DNA of 42,608 nucleotides from Bacillota bacterium (GTDB lineage Bacteria; Bacillota; Negativicutes; Sporomusales; Sporomusaceae), in NCBI GenBank assembly GCA_017889705.1, contig JAGGAB010000030.1, positions 1 through 42,608 of the forward strand, in the 5' to 3' direction. The notes below the pieces were generated by a model. It did no database searches. It worked only from the letters and a program-made list of their open reading frames with translations, and was not told the origin of the DNA. The position numbers and the translations under genes were made by a program. Shown here piece after piece: positions 16,868 to 26,156 of this stretch. Position 1 is the first letter of the stretch. Every line of letters starts with the position of its first letter.

Positions 16868-18166
16868 ATGAGTAATTTGAGTCAAACACAAATTAACGTA
16901 ATTAAACCACAGACAAACTATCGATATGTGGTCATGCTGCTGCTCGCGGGAGTAATCACCATAAACTACGTTGACCGAGTAAATATTGGAGTAGCAGCCC
17001 CAACTTTGATGAAACTTTTTGAATTATCACCTGCACAGATGGGGATCCTGATGTCGGCCTTTTTTTGGTCTTACGTTGGTTGTATGCTGCCTATCGGTTG
17101 GCTGTTAAATCGGATGGGACCTAAAATGATTATGTTCTGGTCATGCTTGGGCTGGGGGTTGTCAACTGCACTAACGGCAGCAGTATCTGGCTTTAACTCC
17201 TTTTTTGCCGTACGCGTACTTTTAGGTGTAACAGAGTCAGGGGTTTATCCAACCTGTACCCGTGTCGCATCGGCCTGGACACCTCTGCGTGAACGCACGA
17301 CGGCTACCGGGATATTTGATGCTTGTTCCCGGCTTGGCAACGCAGTTGCGCCGCCGCTGGTTGTATGGGCTTTATTAAAATGGGGCTGGCAAATGTCTTT
17401 TGTCATTACGGGGGGACTAGCGGTTGTCTACGCATTTATTTGGCTCTACTTTTATCATGAACCAGAAAATCATCCTAAAGTAAGTCAATCGGAGTTAGAT
17501 TATATTCGCCAGGATCAGATAACAGAAACAAATGATGAAAATACGAAACACATACCTATTTTACAACTTTTGACTTATAAGCCTATATTCCTTATGTCTT
17601 TAGGGTTTTTCTTATACATGTATTTCTGGACGACATTTAACATGTGGATACCAGCCTATTTGGTACAGGCTAAAGGGTTTAGTCTAAAAACTATGGGCTT
17701 TGCCGCGATGTATCCGTATATAGCCGGTGTAATTTCTGAAGCGGTAGGCGGATACATTCTTGATAAGTGGTACCAGGGTGGAGCCAGTCTTAATCTCGTA
17801 CGGCGTACGGGCCAAGTATTCGGAATGCTAGGTGGGGCAATAGCACTGTATTTAGCTGTTGTCGCTGCTACACCAGACATGACTGTGCTATGGTTGACAG
17901 TTTCTATGGGTGTTATCTCCTTTAGCGCTGCGCAAGGGTGGGCAATTCCGACTAATATTGCACCCAAAGGCAATGTTGGAACAGTTGCTGCGATGCAGGG
18001 TACTATTGGTAATTTGGCCTCAATTGCCGGCCCAATGGTGACAGGGTATGTTATCGGAACATCATATGGATATGATGGTGCTCTGATGCTTTTAGTTGCT
18101 GGAGCAGCCGGAGCGGCTTTGGTTTATTCCTTGATTGATTATAGCAAACCTGTAGTTCCACGTTAA
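16868..18166 (+). CDS. MFS transporter, ACS type (module B copy)
   Basis: The 432-residue, ~12-helix carrier is paralogous to that at 10382: both share NYVDRVNIGVAAPTLMK-like helix 1, QMGxLMSAFFW and the WGWQxSFVxTGG helix. I prefer ATG 16868 because AAAGGTG ends 6 bases before it; two ATG/GTG codons just upstream lie too close to the ribosome site. Its place after the Zn-alcohol dehydrogenase and SDR genes suggests that it imports their substrate, an organic anion. It is followed by the small membrane protein, as in module A. Confidence 0.9.
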   Translation: MSNLSQTQINVIKPQTNYRYVVMLLLAGVITINYVDRVNIGVAAPTLMKLFELSPAQMGILMSAFFWSYVGCMLPIGWLLNRMGPKMIMFWSCLGWGLSTALTAAVSGFNSFFAVRVLLGVTESGVYPTCTRVASAWTPLRERTTATGIFDACSRLGNAVAPPLVVWALLKWGWQMSFVITGGLAVVYAFIWLYFYHEPENHPKVSQSELDYIRQDQITETNDENTKHIPILQLLTYKPIFLMSLGFFLYMYFWTTFNMWIPAYLVQAKGFSLKTMGFAAMYPYIAGVISEAVGGYILDKWYQGGASLNLVRRTGQVFGMLGGAIALYLAVVAATPDMTVLWLTVSMGVISFSAAQGWAIPTNIAPKGNVGTVAAMQGTIGNLASIAGPMVTGYVIGTSYGYDGALMLLVAGAAGAALVYSLIDYSKPVVPR

Positions 18167-18184
18167 CAAATTAAGTATGGGGAA

Positions 18185-18212
18185 TGAGAGGGGTTATATT
18201 TTACTCCTCTCA
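18185..18212 (+). repeat. Intercistronic hairpin between MFS gene and small membrane protein gene
   Basis: TGAGAGGGG at 18185-18193 pairs with CTCCTCTCA at 18204-18212 (one G-U) around a 10-base loop. No T-run follows. It is the positional equivalent of the hairpin at 11723, although the sequences differ. Confidence 0.55.
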
Positions 18213-18274
18213 CAAGCCAACGAATAATTAATTATATTCTTGCTTGTGAAACATTCTCGAATGAGGAGAAAATT

Positions 18275-18844
18275 ATGGATGCTACAATACTAGCCGTTTT
18301 CTGCGTCAGTGTTTTGGCGGTGCTGGTTTTGTACCGCGTTGGTTATAAGCGGATGGAGAATCATAAGACGACAATTTTACGTATTACAGATCATCTTGCT
18401 CGAGAATATAACGCTACGGTGCTCGGGATGGTCTCATATCAAGGAGGCCTTCCTGAAATGCAGCGAATCGTCAATGTGTATTTCGGCTTAGCTCCCGATT
18501 GCATGATTTTTTATGACGAACGAGGTTCATTAGGTCGTGTGTTCTTTCATGATTGCATTAAGATAGAGCAATTTGCTGTATTGCAAAAAGCCAGTGGTAT
18601 TGGAAAAAGCACGGCATTGCTTGGTCCACTGGTGCCATATTTCTTTAAAGATAGAACGCGGAACTTTATTACAATCAAATATATCGATGTGGATCAGGAA
18701 GAAAATAACTTACTACTAGAGGTGCCGGATAAGAAAATGCAACAAGAATTTTATAAAGCTATATATTTCTGCGTACGGAAGAAAAATTTATCGGCTCAAT
18801 CTAAAGGAGACAAATGTTCTGAATATCATAGAGCCATTGGTTAA
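18275..18844 (+). CDS. Uncharacterised single-helix membrane protein, MFS-linked family (copy B)
   Basis: This is the paralogue of the protein at 11781. Residues 4-20 form a hydrophobic helix, then a basic stop and a soluble domain with VSYQGGLP (53-60), LLGPLVP (115-121), FITIKYID (131-138) and EENNLLLEV (142-150). The C-terminus ends in a polar tail (SAQSKGDKC). GAGGAGA lies 7 bases before the ATG. Like copy A it is placed directly after an ACS-type MFS gene, which makes functional pairing with the carrier likely. I know no characterised homologue. Confidence 0.75.
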   Translation: MDATILAVFCVSVLAVLVLYRVGYKRMENHKTTILRITDHLAREYNATVLGMVSYQGGLPEMQRIVNVYFGLAPDCMIFYDERGSLGRVFFHDCIKIEQFAVLQKASGIGKSTALLGPLVPYFFKDRTRNFITIKYIDVDQEENNLLLEVPDKKMQQEFYKAIYFCVRKKNLSAQSKGDKCSEYHRAIG

Positions 18845-18934
18845 TCATGGATTTTTAATATAGGTTAAGAAAAAAGAATTTTTGTCTTGGCGAACGGTCT
18901 ACGACAAAAACAAAAAACGGAGGAGATTTTTATT

Positions 18935-20389
18935 ATGATGAATGGAGCACAGTACAAGGAAAGCTTAAAAAAACTTAAACCGGAGATTCATTGCAACGGG
19001 AGAATAATTACCGATGTTGTAGATGATCCTATGACAAAACCTCATGTAAATTCAGCAGCGATGACGTATGAATTGGCCTTTGATCCGGAGTACAAAGACC
19101 TCATGGTTGTAAATTCCAGTTTGACAGGAAAGCCAATTAACCGTTTTACCCATCTTCATCAGAGCACGGAAGACTTAATTAATAAAGTGAAGATGCTTCG
19201 CATGATTGCGCAAAAAACAGGAACATGTTTCCAAAGATGCGTAGGTTTTGATGCGATGAACGCAACCTTTATTGTAACCCACAAAGTGGACAAAGAGTGC
19301 GGGACTAATTATCACCAACGATTTATCGACTACATGAAATATGTTCAGGAAAATGACTTAATGGTGGCAGGATCGATGACTGATCCCAAGGGAGATCGCA
19401 GCAAAAAGCCGGGACAGCAAGTGGACCCAGATTTATTTGTGCATATTGTTGAAAAACGCGACGATGGCATCGTTGTGCGGGGGGCCAAAGCCCATCAAAC
19501 TGGCATGGTAAACTCCCATGAAATGCTGATTTTACCGACCACCAATCTAGGAGCTGATGACAAGGACTATGCAGTTGCCTGCGCGATTCCGGTAGACGCC
19601 CCAGGTGTACTTCATATCTTTGGTCGACAAACCAATGATGACAGAAGATTGCAAGGAGACATTGACACGGGTAACTCTGAATACGCCATTGTTGGCGGTG
19701 AAACATTGACTGTGTTGAATGATGTCTTTGTTCCTTGGGAACGCGTGTTCATGTGTGGCGAATATCAGTATGCTCAGGAGTATGTAGAAGCCTTCGCCTC
19801 CTATCATCGTCAAAATTACGGTGGGTGCAAAGTGGGAGTTGCGGACGTCATCATCGGTGCTACGGCCAGCATGGCCGAGTACAACGGTGTGCCGAATGCG
19901 TCACATATCAAAGATAAGATCATTGAAATGATTCACTTGGCGGAGACGATGTATAATTGCTCAATCGCATGTTCATGTGAAGGACGTAAGACGGAAGCAG
20001 GAAACTATTATGTGAATACTCTGTTGGCGAATACAGCTAAGCTGAATTGCACACGGACTATGTATGAAATATCGCGGCTGGCTCATGACATTGCCGGCGG
20101 CTTCATTGCGACCTTGCCTTATGAAGCAGATCTGAAGGATCCGAAAATCGGCGCATACATAAATAAATATTTTGCGGCCAATCCCAATGTTTCCACCGAG
20201 GACAGATTCAGAATGGCCAGACTGTTAGAGAACATGACAGGAGGCACGGCATTAGCTGAGTCGATGCATGGAGCCGGGTCGCCGCAAGCGATGCGCGTCA
20301 TGTTGTTACGGGAAACCAATTTGGAAAGCAAGAAAGCATTGGCAAAACGACTGGCCAAGATTAAGGAAGCTCCAGTGAAAAAGGCATAA
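18935..20389 (+). CDS. abfD: 4-Hydroxybutyryl-CoA dehydratase-type [4Fe-4S]/FAD enzyme
   Basis: The family joins an acyl-CoA-dehydrogenase fold with a [4Fe-4S] cluster and removes water from 4-hydroxybutyryl-CoA by a ketyl-radical route, giving crotonyl-CoA. All four cluster ligands are present: C98 and C102 (CFQRC), H291 and C298 (HRQNYGGC), with the same spacing as C99, C103, H292 and C299 of the Clostridium aminobutyricum enzyme. This separates it from 4-hydroxyphenylacetate 3-hydroxylases, which lack the Cys. GGAGGAG at 19 bases after the 18901 line start ends 9 bases before ATG 18935. A longer frame from 18887 lacks a ribosome site. CoA-transferase, thiolase and HBD genes follow. The substrate may be 4-hydroxybutyryl-CoA or a substituted analogue. 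Confidence 0.9.
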   Translation: MMNGAQYKESLKKLKPEIHCNGRIITDVVDDPMTKPHVNSAAMTYELAFDPEYKDLMVVNSSLTGKPINRFTHLHQSTEDLINKVKMLRMIAQKTGTCFQRCVGFDAMNATFIVTHKVDKECGTNYHQRFIDYMKYVQENDLMVAGSMTDPKGDRSKKPGQQVDPDLFVHIVEKRDDGIVVRGAKAHQTGMVNSHEMLILPTTNLGADDKDYAVACAIPVDAPGVLHIFGRQTNDDRRLQGDIDTGNSEYAIVGGETLTVLNDVFVPWERVFMCGEYQYAQEYVEAFASYHRQNYGGCKVGVADVIIGATASMAEYNGVPNASHIKDKIIEMIHLAETMYNCSIACSCEGRKTEAGNYYVNTLLANTAKLNCTRTMYEISRLAHDIAGGFIATLPYEADLKDPKIGAYINKYFAANPNVSTEDRFRMARLLENMTGGTALAESMHGAGSPQAMRVMLLRETNLESKKALAKRLAKIKEAPVKKA

Positions 20390-20421
20390 CCGCATTTTAG
20401 GTGTTGCGCATACGTGAGCCT

Positions 20422-20462
20422 GCGCCGTACACTCTCCGAAAGGTGAAGAGAGTGTACGGTGC
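20422..20462 (+). repeat. Intercistronic hairpin between dehydratase and CoA-transferase genes
   Basis: GCGCCGTACACTCTC at 20422-20436 pairs with GAGAGTGTACGGTGC at 20448-20462 (one G-U pair). No T-run follows, so I read it as an RNA processing or stabilising element rather than a terminator. Confidence 0.6.
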
Positions 20463-20535
20463 AAGATGGCAAACGCTGTTCAATTAGCTGTTCAATTAAT
20501 AGAAAAATAGAAACTGCAAATTAAGGAGTAAATTC

Positions 20536-21735
20536 ATGAAAACGGTTGTTGCGGGTCCGTTACAGGGCATAAAGGTATTGGACTTTACTCGGGTATATTC
20601 AGGCCCTTACTGCACGATGCTGCTGGCTGATTTGGGTGCGGAAATTGTAAAAATTGAGATGCCCAAAAATGGGGATGATACAAGACATTTTTTGCCATTC
20701 AAGAATAATGAGAGTGGTTACTACATGTATTTGAACCGTAACAAACAAGGGATCACTTTAGACCTTAAGAATGATCGGGGTCGAGAGATTGCATTAGACC
20801 TTGCCAAATGGGCGGATGTTGTAGTAGAAAATTATTCTCCGGGAACAATGAAAAGACTAGGACTGGATTACGAAACGATTCGGAAAATTAATCCTAACGT
20901 CATTTATGGTTCGATATCAGGGTTTGGTCAGACCGGTCCGTACCGGGATCGTGTAGCATATGATGCTGTAGCGCAAGCGATGGGCGGGCTGATGAGCGTA
21001 ACAGGATATCCAGACCATCCTCCTGTAAAGGTTGGTCCATCTATTGCTGATGCCAATGCGGGAATTCATATGGCTTATGCCCTTATGGCGGCTTTGTACT
21101 GTCGGGAAAAAACCGGTCAAGGCCAGTATGTAGATGTTTCGATGATGGATACGGTCTTTTCGATTCTAGAGAACTTCGTTGTGCAGTATACAATGACTGG
21201 AATTGTTCCCCAACGTGCAGGGAATGAAAACTTGGCCTCGGCTCCCTTTGACGCGTATCCTACCATAGACGATTATGTAATCATTGCGACAGCTAATGAT
21301 AATTTGTTTCATAAATTAGTACGAGTGATGGAACGGGAAGATTTAATTACCGATGAGCGGTTTGTAACCAACTTAAAACGAAAACAAAATTATTCGCAAC
21401 TAAAGCCTTTAATTTCTGGATGGACAGAAAAACATACTACAGAAGAAGTTACAGAGTTGCTTGTGCATGCTAGAGTGCCTGTAGCTCCGATTTTGACAAT
21501 TGATCAATTGGTTGACGATCCTCAGATAAAAGCTCGAGACATGTTAGTCGAAATCGATCACCCCATAGCGGGGAAGGTCACCACGCCTGGTATTCCAGTG
21601 AAGTTTTCTGAGACGCCGGGAACAATTCGTACAGCAGCACCGATGTTAGGGCAACACACAGATGTTGTATTGACGAAAATATTGGGGTTAACGCCTGCAG
21701 AGATTGCTGAATTGAGAAATGCTGCAGTGCTTTAG
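20536..21735 (+). CDS. Class III (CaiB/BaiF-type) acyl-CoA transferase (module B copy)
   Basis: The 399-residue homologue of the enzyme at 7909 has LDFTRVYSGPYCTMLLADLG near residue 15, the CoA-binding YLNRNKQGITLDLK, and catalytic Asp as D172 (SIADANAGIHMA). AAGGAGT lies about 6 bases upstream of the ATG. Placed directly after the dehydratase gene, it most likely makes the hydroxyacyl-CoA substrate of that enzyme, using a downstream acyl-CoA or acetyl-CoA as donor. The N-terminal third is nearly identical in pattern to the module A copy, but the substrate-proximal middle differs, so their acids may differ. Confidence 0.9.
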   Translation: MKTVVAGPLQGIKVLDFTRVYSGPYCTMLLADLGAEIVKIEMPKNGDDTRHFLPFKNNESGYYMYLNRNKQGITLDLKNDRGREIALDLAKWADVVVENYSPGTMKRLGLDYETIRKINPNVIYGSISGFGQTGPYRDRVAYDAVAQAMGGLMSVTGYPDHPPVKVGPSIADANAGIHMAYALMAALYCREKTGQGQYVDVSMMDTVFSILENFVVQYTMTGIVPQRAGNENLASAPFDAYPTIDDYVIIATANDNLFHKLVRVMEREDLITDERFVTNLKRKQNYSQLKPLISGWTEKHTTEEVTELLVHARVPVAPILTIDQLVDDPQIKARDMLVEIDHPIAGKVTTPGIPVKFSETPGTIRTAAPMLGQHTDVVLTKILGLTPAEIAELRNAAVL

Positions 21736-21764
21736 AATATGAGTGACACTAAGGGAGGAAATTA

Positions 21765-22958
21765 ATGATGAATTTAAAAGAAGCAGTTGTGGTAAGCGGA
21801 GCGAGGACGGCGACAGGAGTCTTCGGCGGATCACTGAGTGAAATAAACGCCCCTGAATTAGGAGCCATTGTACTGAAAGAAGCGTTGAATCGGGCAGGAA
21901 TTGAGGGCAAGGATGTTGAGGAAGTGATCGTTGGCACACACTTTCAGGCTGGCATTAAAGCCAATTCCGCAAGGCAAGCTGCTATTTATGCCGGTCTTCC
22001 AGTTGAAATACCTGCTTGGACACCAAACAAAAACTGTGGGACTGGCTTAAAAGCAGTCAATTTGGCGGCCCAGATGGTCATGATGGGTGAAGCAGAGATT
22101 ATGCTTGCCGGTGGCTGTGAAACAATGAGCAGAATCCCTTATATGATTCATAAACATCGCTTTGGAGCACGAATGGGAAATGAACAATTACTGGATTCAA
22201 TGATGTATGATGGTTTGGTTGACCCTTTTATGAACTACCATATGGGTATTACTGCGGAAAATGTAGCCAAGAAATATGGCATTACCCGAGAAATGCAGGA
22301 CGAATTTGCTTTAAGTAGTCACATGAAAGCTGCGGCTGCTAGCAAGGCTGGAAAATTTAAAGGTGAAATTGTACCTGTTGAAATCAAACAACGCAAGGGA
22401 ACCATTATTTTCAACGAAGACGAGAGTATCAGAGCTGAACTGACCATAGGGCAGTTAGCCAAGATGAAGCCGGTTTTTCAGCCAGACGGCGGAACGGTAA
22501 CTGCAGGAAATGCATCAGGCATCAACGATGCGGCAGCAGCAGTCGTTATTATGTCCCGGGAAAAAGCCCAAGAGTTAGGCAAGAAACCGTTAGTTGCCTT
22601 CAGAGGGTTTGCGTCAGCGGGTGTTGACCCCTCCATCATGGGCATTGGACCGGTGCCGGCAGTGCAGAAACTATTGAAGAAATCCGGTCTCAAAATAGGA
22701 GACATCGATTTATTTGAGTTGAATGAAGCTTTTTCGGCTCAAGCTCTTGCTTGTGTGCAAGAACTGGGGATCGATCCGGCCAAAGTTAATGTAAACGGCG
22801 GCGCAGTGGCGCTTGGTCATCCGGTGGGTTGTACGGGGGCGAGGTTGTTGGTAACCCTGATGAACGAACTGGAACGACGCAAAGCTCGCTATGGCGTAAT
22901 CAGCCTGTGTATCGGCGGCGGACAGGGAATCGCAACACTGGTAGAAAGATGCAACTAA
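21765..22958 (+). CDS. thlA: Acetyl-CoA C-acetyltransferase (thiolase)
   Basis: The 397-residue thiolase II cleaves acetoacetyl-CoA with CoA to two acetyl-CoA, or condenses them. The nucleophile is C91 ([11 protein letters not shown]), and the second active-site pair is H352 ([12 protein letters not shown]) and C382 (SLCIGGGQG). GGGAGG lies 8-12 bases before the paired ATGs at 21765 and 21768; either could start translation. It is followed by 3-hydroxybutyryl-CoA dehydrogenase after 13 bases. In this operon it would finish the oxidative branch from crotonyl-CoA. Confidence 0.93.
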   Translation: MMNLKEAVVVSGARTATGVFGGSLSEINAPELGAIVLKEALNRAGIEGKDVEEVIVGTHFQAGIKANSARQAAIYAGLPVEIPAWTPNKNCGTGLKAVNLAAQMVMMGEAEIMLAGGCETMSRIPYMIHKHRFGARMGNEQLLDSMMYDGLVDPFMNYHMGITAENVAKKYGITREMQDEFALSSHMKAAAASKAGKFKGEIVPVEIKQRKGTIIFNEDESIRAELTIGQLAKMKPVFQPDGGTVTAGNASGINDAAAAVVIMSREKAQELGKKPLVAFRGFASAGVDPSIMGIGPVPAVQKLLKKSGLKIGDIDLFELNEAFSAQALACVQELGIDPAKVNVNGGAVALGHPVGCTGARLLVTLMNELERRKARYGVISLCIGGGQGIATLVERCN

Positions 22959-22971
22959 AGGAGGCAAAAAA

Positions 22972-23823
22972 ATGAGCAACATAAAAAATATCTTCATTAT
23001 CGGCTCCGGGCAAATGGGTTCAGGGATAGCTCAAACAGCCCTACAGTCTGGCTATCATGTGACATTGAATGATGCGAGTGATGAAGCCATTAACCGCGGC
23101 ATCAAGAACATTGAAAAGAATCTAACCAGGCTGGTGGAAAAAGGAAAGCTGGAACAGGGTAAAAAAGATGAATTTCTTAGCCATTTGCAGAAAACGATAG
23201 AACTGAGAGAAGCAGCAGACGCTGATTTAATCATCGAAGCCGTTTACGAAGATATAAATGTGAAGAAAAAAATATTTGCTGAGTTGGATCGTATTGCTAA
23301 GCCGGGCGCTTTATTTGCGAGCAATACTTCATCCATATCAATTACTGAGATTGCCTCAAGTACAAAACGCCCAGAGCAGGTAATCGGCATGCACTTCTTC
23401 AATCCAGTGCCAGTAATGAAATTATTGGAGATTACGAGAGGACTTGCTACTTCGGATAAAGCACTGGAAATGGCGCAAGAAGTAGGTAATAAGATGGGAA
23501 AAGTTACGATTGTTTCCAAAGACAGCCCGGGTTTTATTGTCAATCGGCTGCTGGATCCAATGCTTAATGAGGCAGTAAATATGTTGGATGAAGGCGTCGG
23601 GACAGTAGAAGATATTGATAAAGGGATGGTCAATGGCTGTAATCATCCCATGGGGCCATTGGCGCTTACAGACCTTATCGGACTGGATGTAATTCTCGCG
23701 GTTATGGAAGTGTTATATCGTGAATATGGTGATCCGAAATACCGTCCGTCGCCGTTGCTCAGGAAAATGGTTAGGGCAGGCTATCTTGGAAGGAAGACCG
23801 GCAAAGGTTTCTATCAGTATTAA
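22972..23823 (+). CDS. hbd: 3-Hydroxybutyryl-CoA dehydrogenase
   Basis: The 283-residue enzyme oxidises (S)-3-hydroxybutyryl-CoA to acetoacetyl-CoA with NAD+ (or the reverse). The Rossmann motif [10 protein letters not shown] is at 9-18. The catalytic region shows [23 protein letters not shown] (His-Glu pair) and PGFIVNR. The C-terminal helical domain ends in [11 protein letters not shown], diagnostic of the family. AAAGGAGG lies just upstream. It is translated close behind the thiolase. Confidence 0.95.
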   Translation: MSNIKNIFIIGSGQMGSGIAQTALQSGYHVTLNDASDEAINRGIKNIEKNLTRLVEKGKLEQGKKDEFLSHLQKTIELREAADADLIIEAVYEDINVKKKIFAELDRIAKPGALFASNTSSISITEIASSTKRPEQVIGMHFFNPVPVMKLLEITRGLATSDKALEMAQEVGNKMGKVTIVSKDSPGFIVNRLLDPMLNEAVNMLDEGVGTVEDIDKGMVNGCNHPMGPLALTDLIGLDVILAVMEVLYREYGDPKYRPSPLLRKMVRAGYLGRKTGKGFYQY

Positions 23824-24212
23824 TACGAGCTGGAATACAAACGGTATGTAAAAATATTTCCTTCTGTTCTGCACCCTTGGAAGAAAGGCAAACATGCTTA
23901 GTTCGCTAACGTAAATAGGCATTTAGGCTCAGAAAGCGTTTGCACTAGGTGTTTTTCGCTGTCCTGCATTTTTTAAATGAGGCAGCCTAGGCTAAGTTAA
24001 GACAAAGAAGGGACAGAGAAAATCATTGTTGGGTGAATATTAAAATCTTTATAAATTTCAGTCTCTGCAGGACATCCGGATGAAGTCCCAGACATACCAA
24101 AAAAGAAACTTTTGAAACATTGGATAATAATTTATGAAGTGAATAGACAAAACCACCGCATAGAACAGCGAAGACAGATGAATAGAAGAATTTATTAAGG
24201 GAGTGTATAATA
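23824..24212. other. Gap between HBD and crotonase genes
   Basis: No gene and no convincing terminator is seen. The sequence is AT-rich with short repeats (AGGCTCAG, AGGCTAAG) near 23925 and 23990. A T-run at 23968-23975 has only weak flanking pairing. The crotonase gene may be read from the upstream promoter or from a weak local one that I cannot define. Confidence 0.35.
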
Positions 24213-24998
24213 ATGGCTTATGGCGAAAATGTATTGATGGAAATTGATGATGGTATTGCAGTCATCACGATTAACAGACCTAAAGCATTAAATGCATTGA
24301 ATATAGATACTCTGAACGAGCTGAAATCAGCCGCACTTGCTGCAGATGCAGCTAAAAATGTGAAGGTTATTATCATTACGGGGGCTGGCAGTAAGTCGTT
24401 TGTGGCCGGTGCGGATATTGCACAGATGAGAGATTTGAAGGTTCTAGAAGGGCGACAAATGACAATGTTGGGTCAGACTGTTTTTGGTATAATTGACAAT
24501 CTGGATAAACCAGTTATTGCAGCAGTGAACGGATTCGCTCTTGGTGGTGGATGTGAATTGGCGATGGCTTGCGACATTAGAATTGCCGCGGAAACTGCAA
24601 AGTTTGGTCAACCTGAAGTTAATCTGGGAATAATTCCTGGATTTGCGGGTACGCAGCGTCTTGCAAGATTGATTGGCAAGGGACGAGCAAAATATTACAT
24701 TTTTACTGGCTACATGATGACTGCGACAGAAGCTTTAGAACTAGGTTTAGCCGACAAGATAGTTAAGGCAGAAGAACTATTAGATGTTTGTCGCGACATT
24801 GCTAAAACTATAATAAGCAAAGCGCCAGTGGCTGTTATGATGGCGAAAAAATCTGTTAATCATGGTTTGGACATGGATTTAGCCTCGGGCGTAGCGTATG
24901 AAGCTGAAGCCTATACAACTTGCTTTACTACCGGAGATCGAGTGGAAGGGATGAGTGCCTTTCTTGAGAAACGAAAGGCCAATTTCATAGGTGAGTAA
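24213..24998 (+). CDS. crt: Enoyl-CoA hydratase (crotonase)
   Basis: The 261-residue crotonase-fold enzyme hydrates crotonyl-CoA to 3-hydroxybutyryl-CoA. Oxyanion-hole segments are AGADIAQM (66-73) and FALGGGCELAMACD (108-121). The two catalytic glutamates are E115 and E135 (QPEVNLGIIPG), so true hydratase activity is expected. GGGAGTG lies about 9 bases upstream of the ATG. It completes crotonase, HBD and thiolase for the conversion of crotonyl-CoA to two acetyl-CoA, and has a terminator after it. Confidence 0.93.
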   Translation: MAYGENVLMEIDDGIAVITINRPKALNALNIDTLNELKSAALAADAAKNVKVIIITGAGSKSFVAGADIAQMRDLKVLEGRQMTMLGQTVFGIIDNLDKPVIAAVNGFALGGGCELAMACDIRIAAETAKFGQPEVNLGIIPGFAGTQRLARLIGKGRAKYYIFTGYMMTATEALELGLADKIVKAEELLDVCRDIAKTIISKAPVAVMMAKKSVNHGLDMDLASGVAYEAEAYTTCFTTGDRVEGMSAFLEKRKANFIGE

Positions 24999-25060
24999 AT
25001 AAAATCTGCAGGGTCAAATAAAGTTGAGTGGCTTGTGTGATTGGAATGTTATACTAGTTT

Positions 25061-25119
25061 AGCTCCCTTTTGCATTTGCGAAACTATTGCCTGCAAAACT
25101 TGAGGGAGCTTTTTATTTT
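25061..25119 (+). terminator. Intrinsic terminator closing module B
   Basis: AGCTCCCT at 25061-25068 pairs with AGGGAGCT at 25103-25110, and the inner TTTTGCA/TGCAAAA adds stability. TTTTTATTTTG follows directly. Confidence 0.75.
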
Positions 25120-25219
25120 GTTCGCTAATTTGAAGGAAGTGAACACATGCCAAATTATGATGTCTGTAATCCTATTATCATAGGGTTATCTTATGTGGCT
25201 ACCGAGGGAGGGAATTTTT

Positions 25220-25900
25220 TTGAAGCCTGTAATATCGCCGGCAACAATTAATCGCTTACCCTTATATTTCCGGACTCTGTGTTTGTTGCTAGAAGATGGG
25301 CAGAAGGTTATTTCTTCGGCGGAATTTAGTCGTCGACTGGATGTGACAGTGACACCGGAACAAATTCGCAAAGATCTTGCTTCTTTCGGCCAATTCGGGA
25401 AATATGGCGTGGGATATTATGTTCGAGACCTTGCCAAAACGATAGATCAACTTATTGGTTATCATAATTGTTGGAGCCTCATTGTGATTGGTTTGGGAAA
25501 TCTTGGCTGGTCATTAATCAATTACAAAAAAATCGCCGCATTAGGATTTCGATTGCAGGCCATTTTTGATGTTGATGAGGCTAAGGTAGGCAAAAAGATC
25601 AACGGGATTTCCGTATATCATCTGAATGAGATGATGGTTTTTTCTCGGGAAAATCCGATCCATATTGGAGTGATCACGGTACCGGAAATGGAAGCCCAGA
25701 AGGTAGCCAATCTATTGGTAAAGGCTGGGGTGAGAGGAATTTGGAACTTTACAACCCAACGACTTAATGTGCCTAAAGGGCTGTGGGTAGTAAATGAGGA
25801 TTTTTCTATAGGGCTTAGTAACCTGTCCTATCATCTTTCTAATTCTGGAATTATTCCCATATCTGACAAATACATTTTAAATAAGGTAAGCGAGGGCTAA
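25220..25900 (+). CDS. rex: Redox-sensing repressor Rex
   Basis: Rex binds NADH or NAD+ through a C-terminal Rossmann domain and represses fermentation genes when NADH is low. N-terminal winged helix: ATINRLPLYFRTLCLL, then VTPEQIRKDLASFGQFGKYGVGY, the characteristic family segment. GLGNLGWSL at 91-99 is the nucleotide loop. I start at TTG 25220 because GGGAGGGA at 25206-25213 precedes it by 6 bases and the N-terminus then matches the family; ATG 25193 has no ribosome site. It has 226 residues. It lies between the butyryl/crotonyl-CoA genes and Nfn, all typical Rex targets. Confidence 0.9.
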   Translation: MKPVISPATINRLPLYFRTLCLLLEDGQKVISSAEFSRRLDVTVTPEQIRKDLASFGQFGKYGVGYYVRDLAKTIDQLIGYHNCWSLIVIGLGNLGWSLINYKKIAALGFRLQAIFDVDEAKVGKKINGISVYHLNEMMVFSRENPIHIGVITVPEMEAQKVANLLVKAGVRGIWNFTTQRLNVPKGLWVVNEDFSIGLSNLSYHLSNSGIIPISDKYILNKVSEG

Positions 25901-26156
25901 AGTACACCCTTACTACCATCGAGATCTACTGTCTCGGCTGCGTTGATATAGGAGGGATGACTTGACCATTGAGTAAGGTATCCTCTTAAGGAAATGGTCA
26001 TGCTATGTCAGAAGCGGCTATAAGAGATGGGAGAGGAACTATTAGTAATCTAAATTGGTTGTCTTAAAAAGTATGTACTTCTGTTTTATTTGTGACCCCG
26101 TCTTTATATATAAGAAGCTGCCGTAATTAGTAGATGCAATTTTGCGAGGTAAACAC
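25901..26156. other. Gap after rex with one stem-loop
   Basis: TGACCATT near 25963 can pair with AATGGTCA near 25994, enclosing a purine-rich loop. No T-run follows and no gene is visible. Confidence 0.3.

Noticed and set aside
18935..20389. 4-hydroxyphenylacetate 3-hydroxylase
   Set aside because: Same superfamily, but the four cluster ligands C98, C102, H291 and C298 are all present, as in 4-hydroxybutyryl-CoA dehydratase.
25115..25150. Rex operator upstream of rex (TTGTTCGC ... GTGAACA)
   Set aside because: The half-sites are too far apart for the Rex palindrome.
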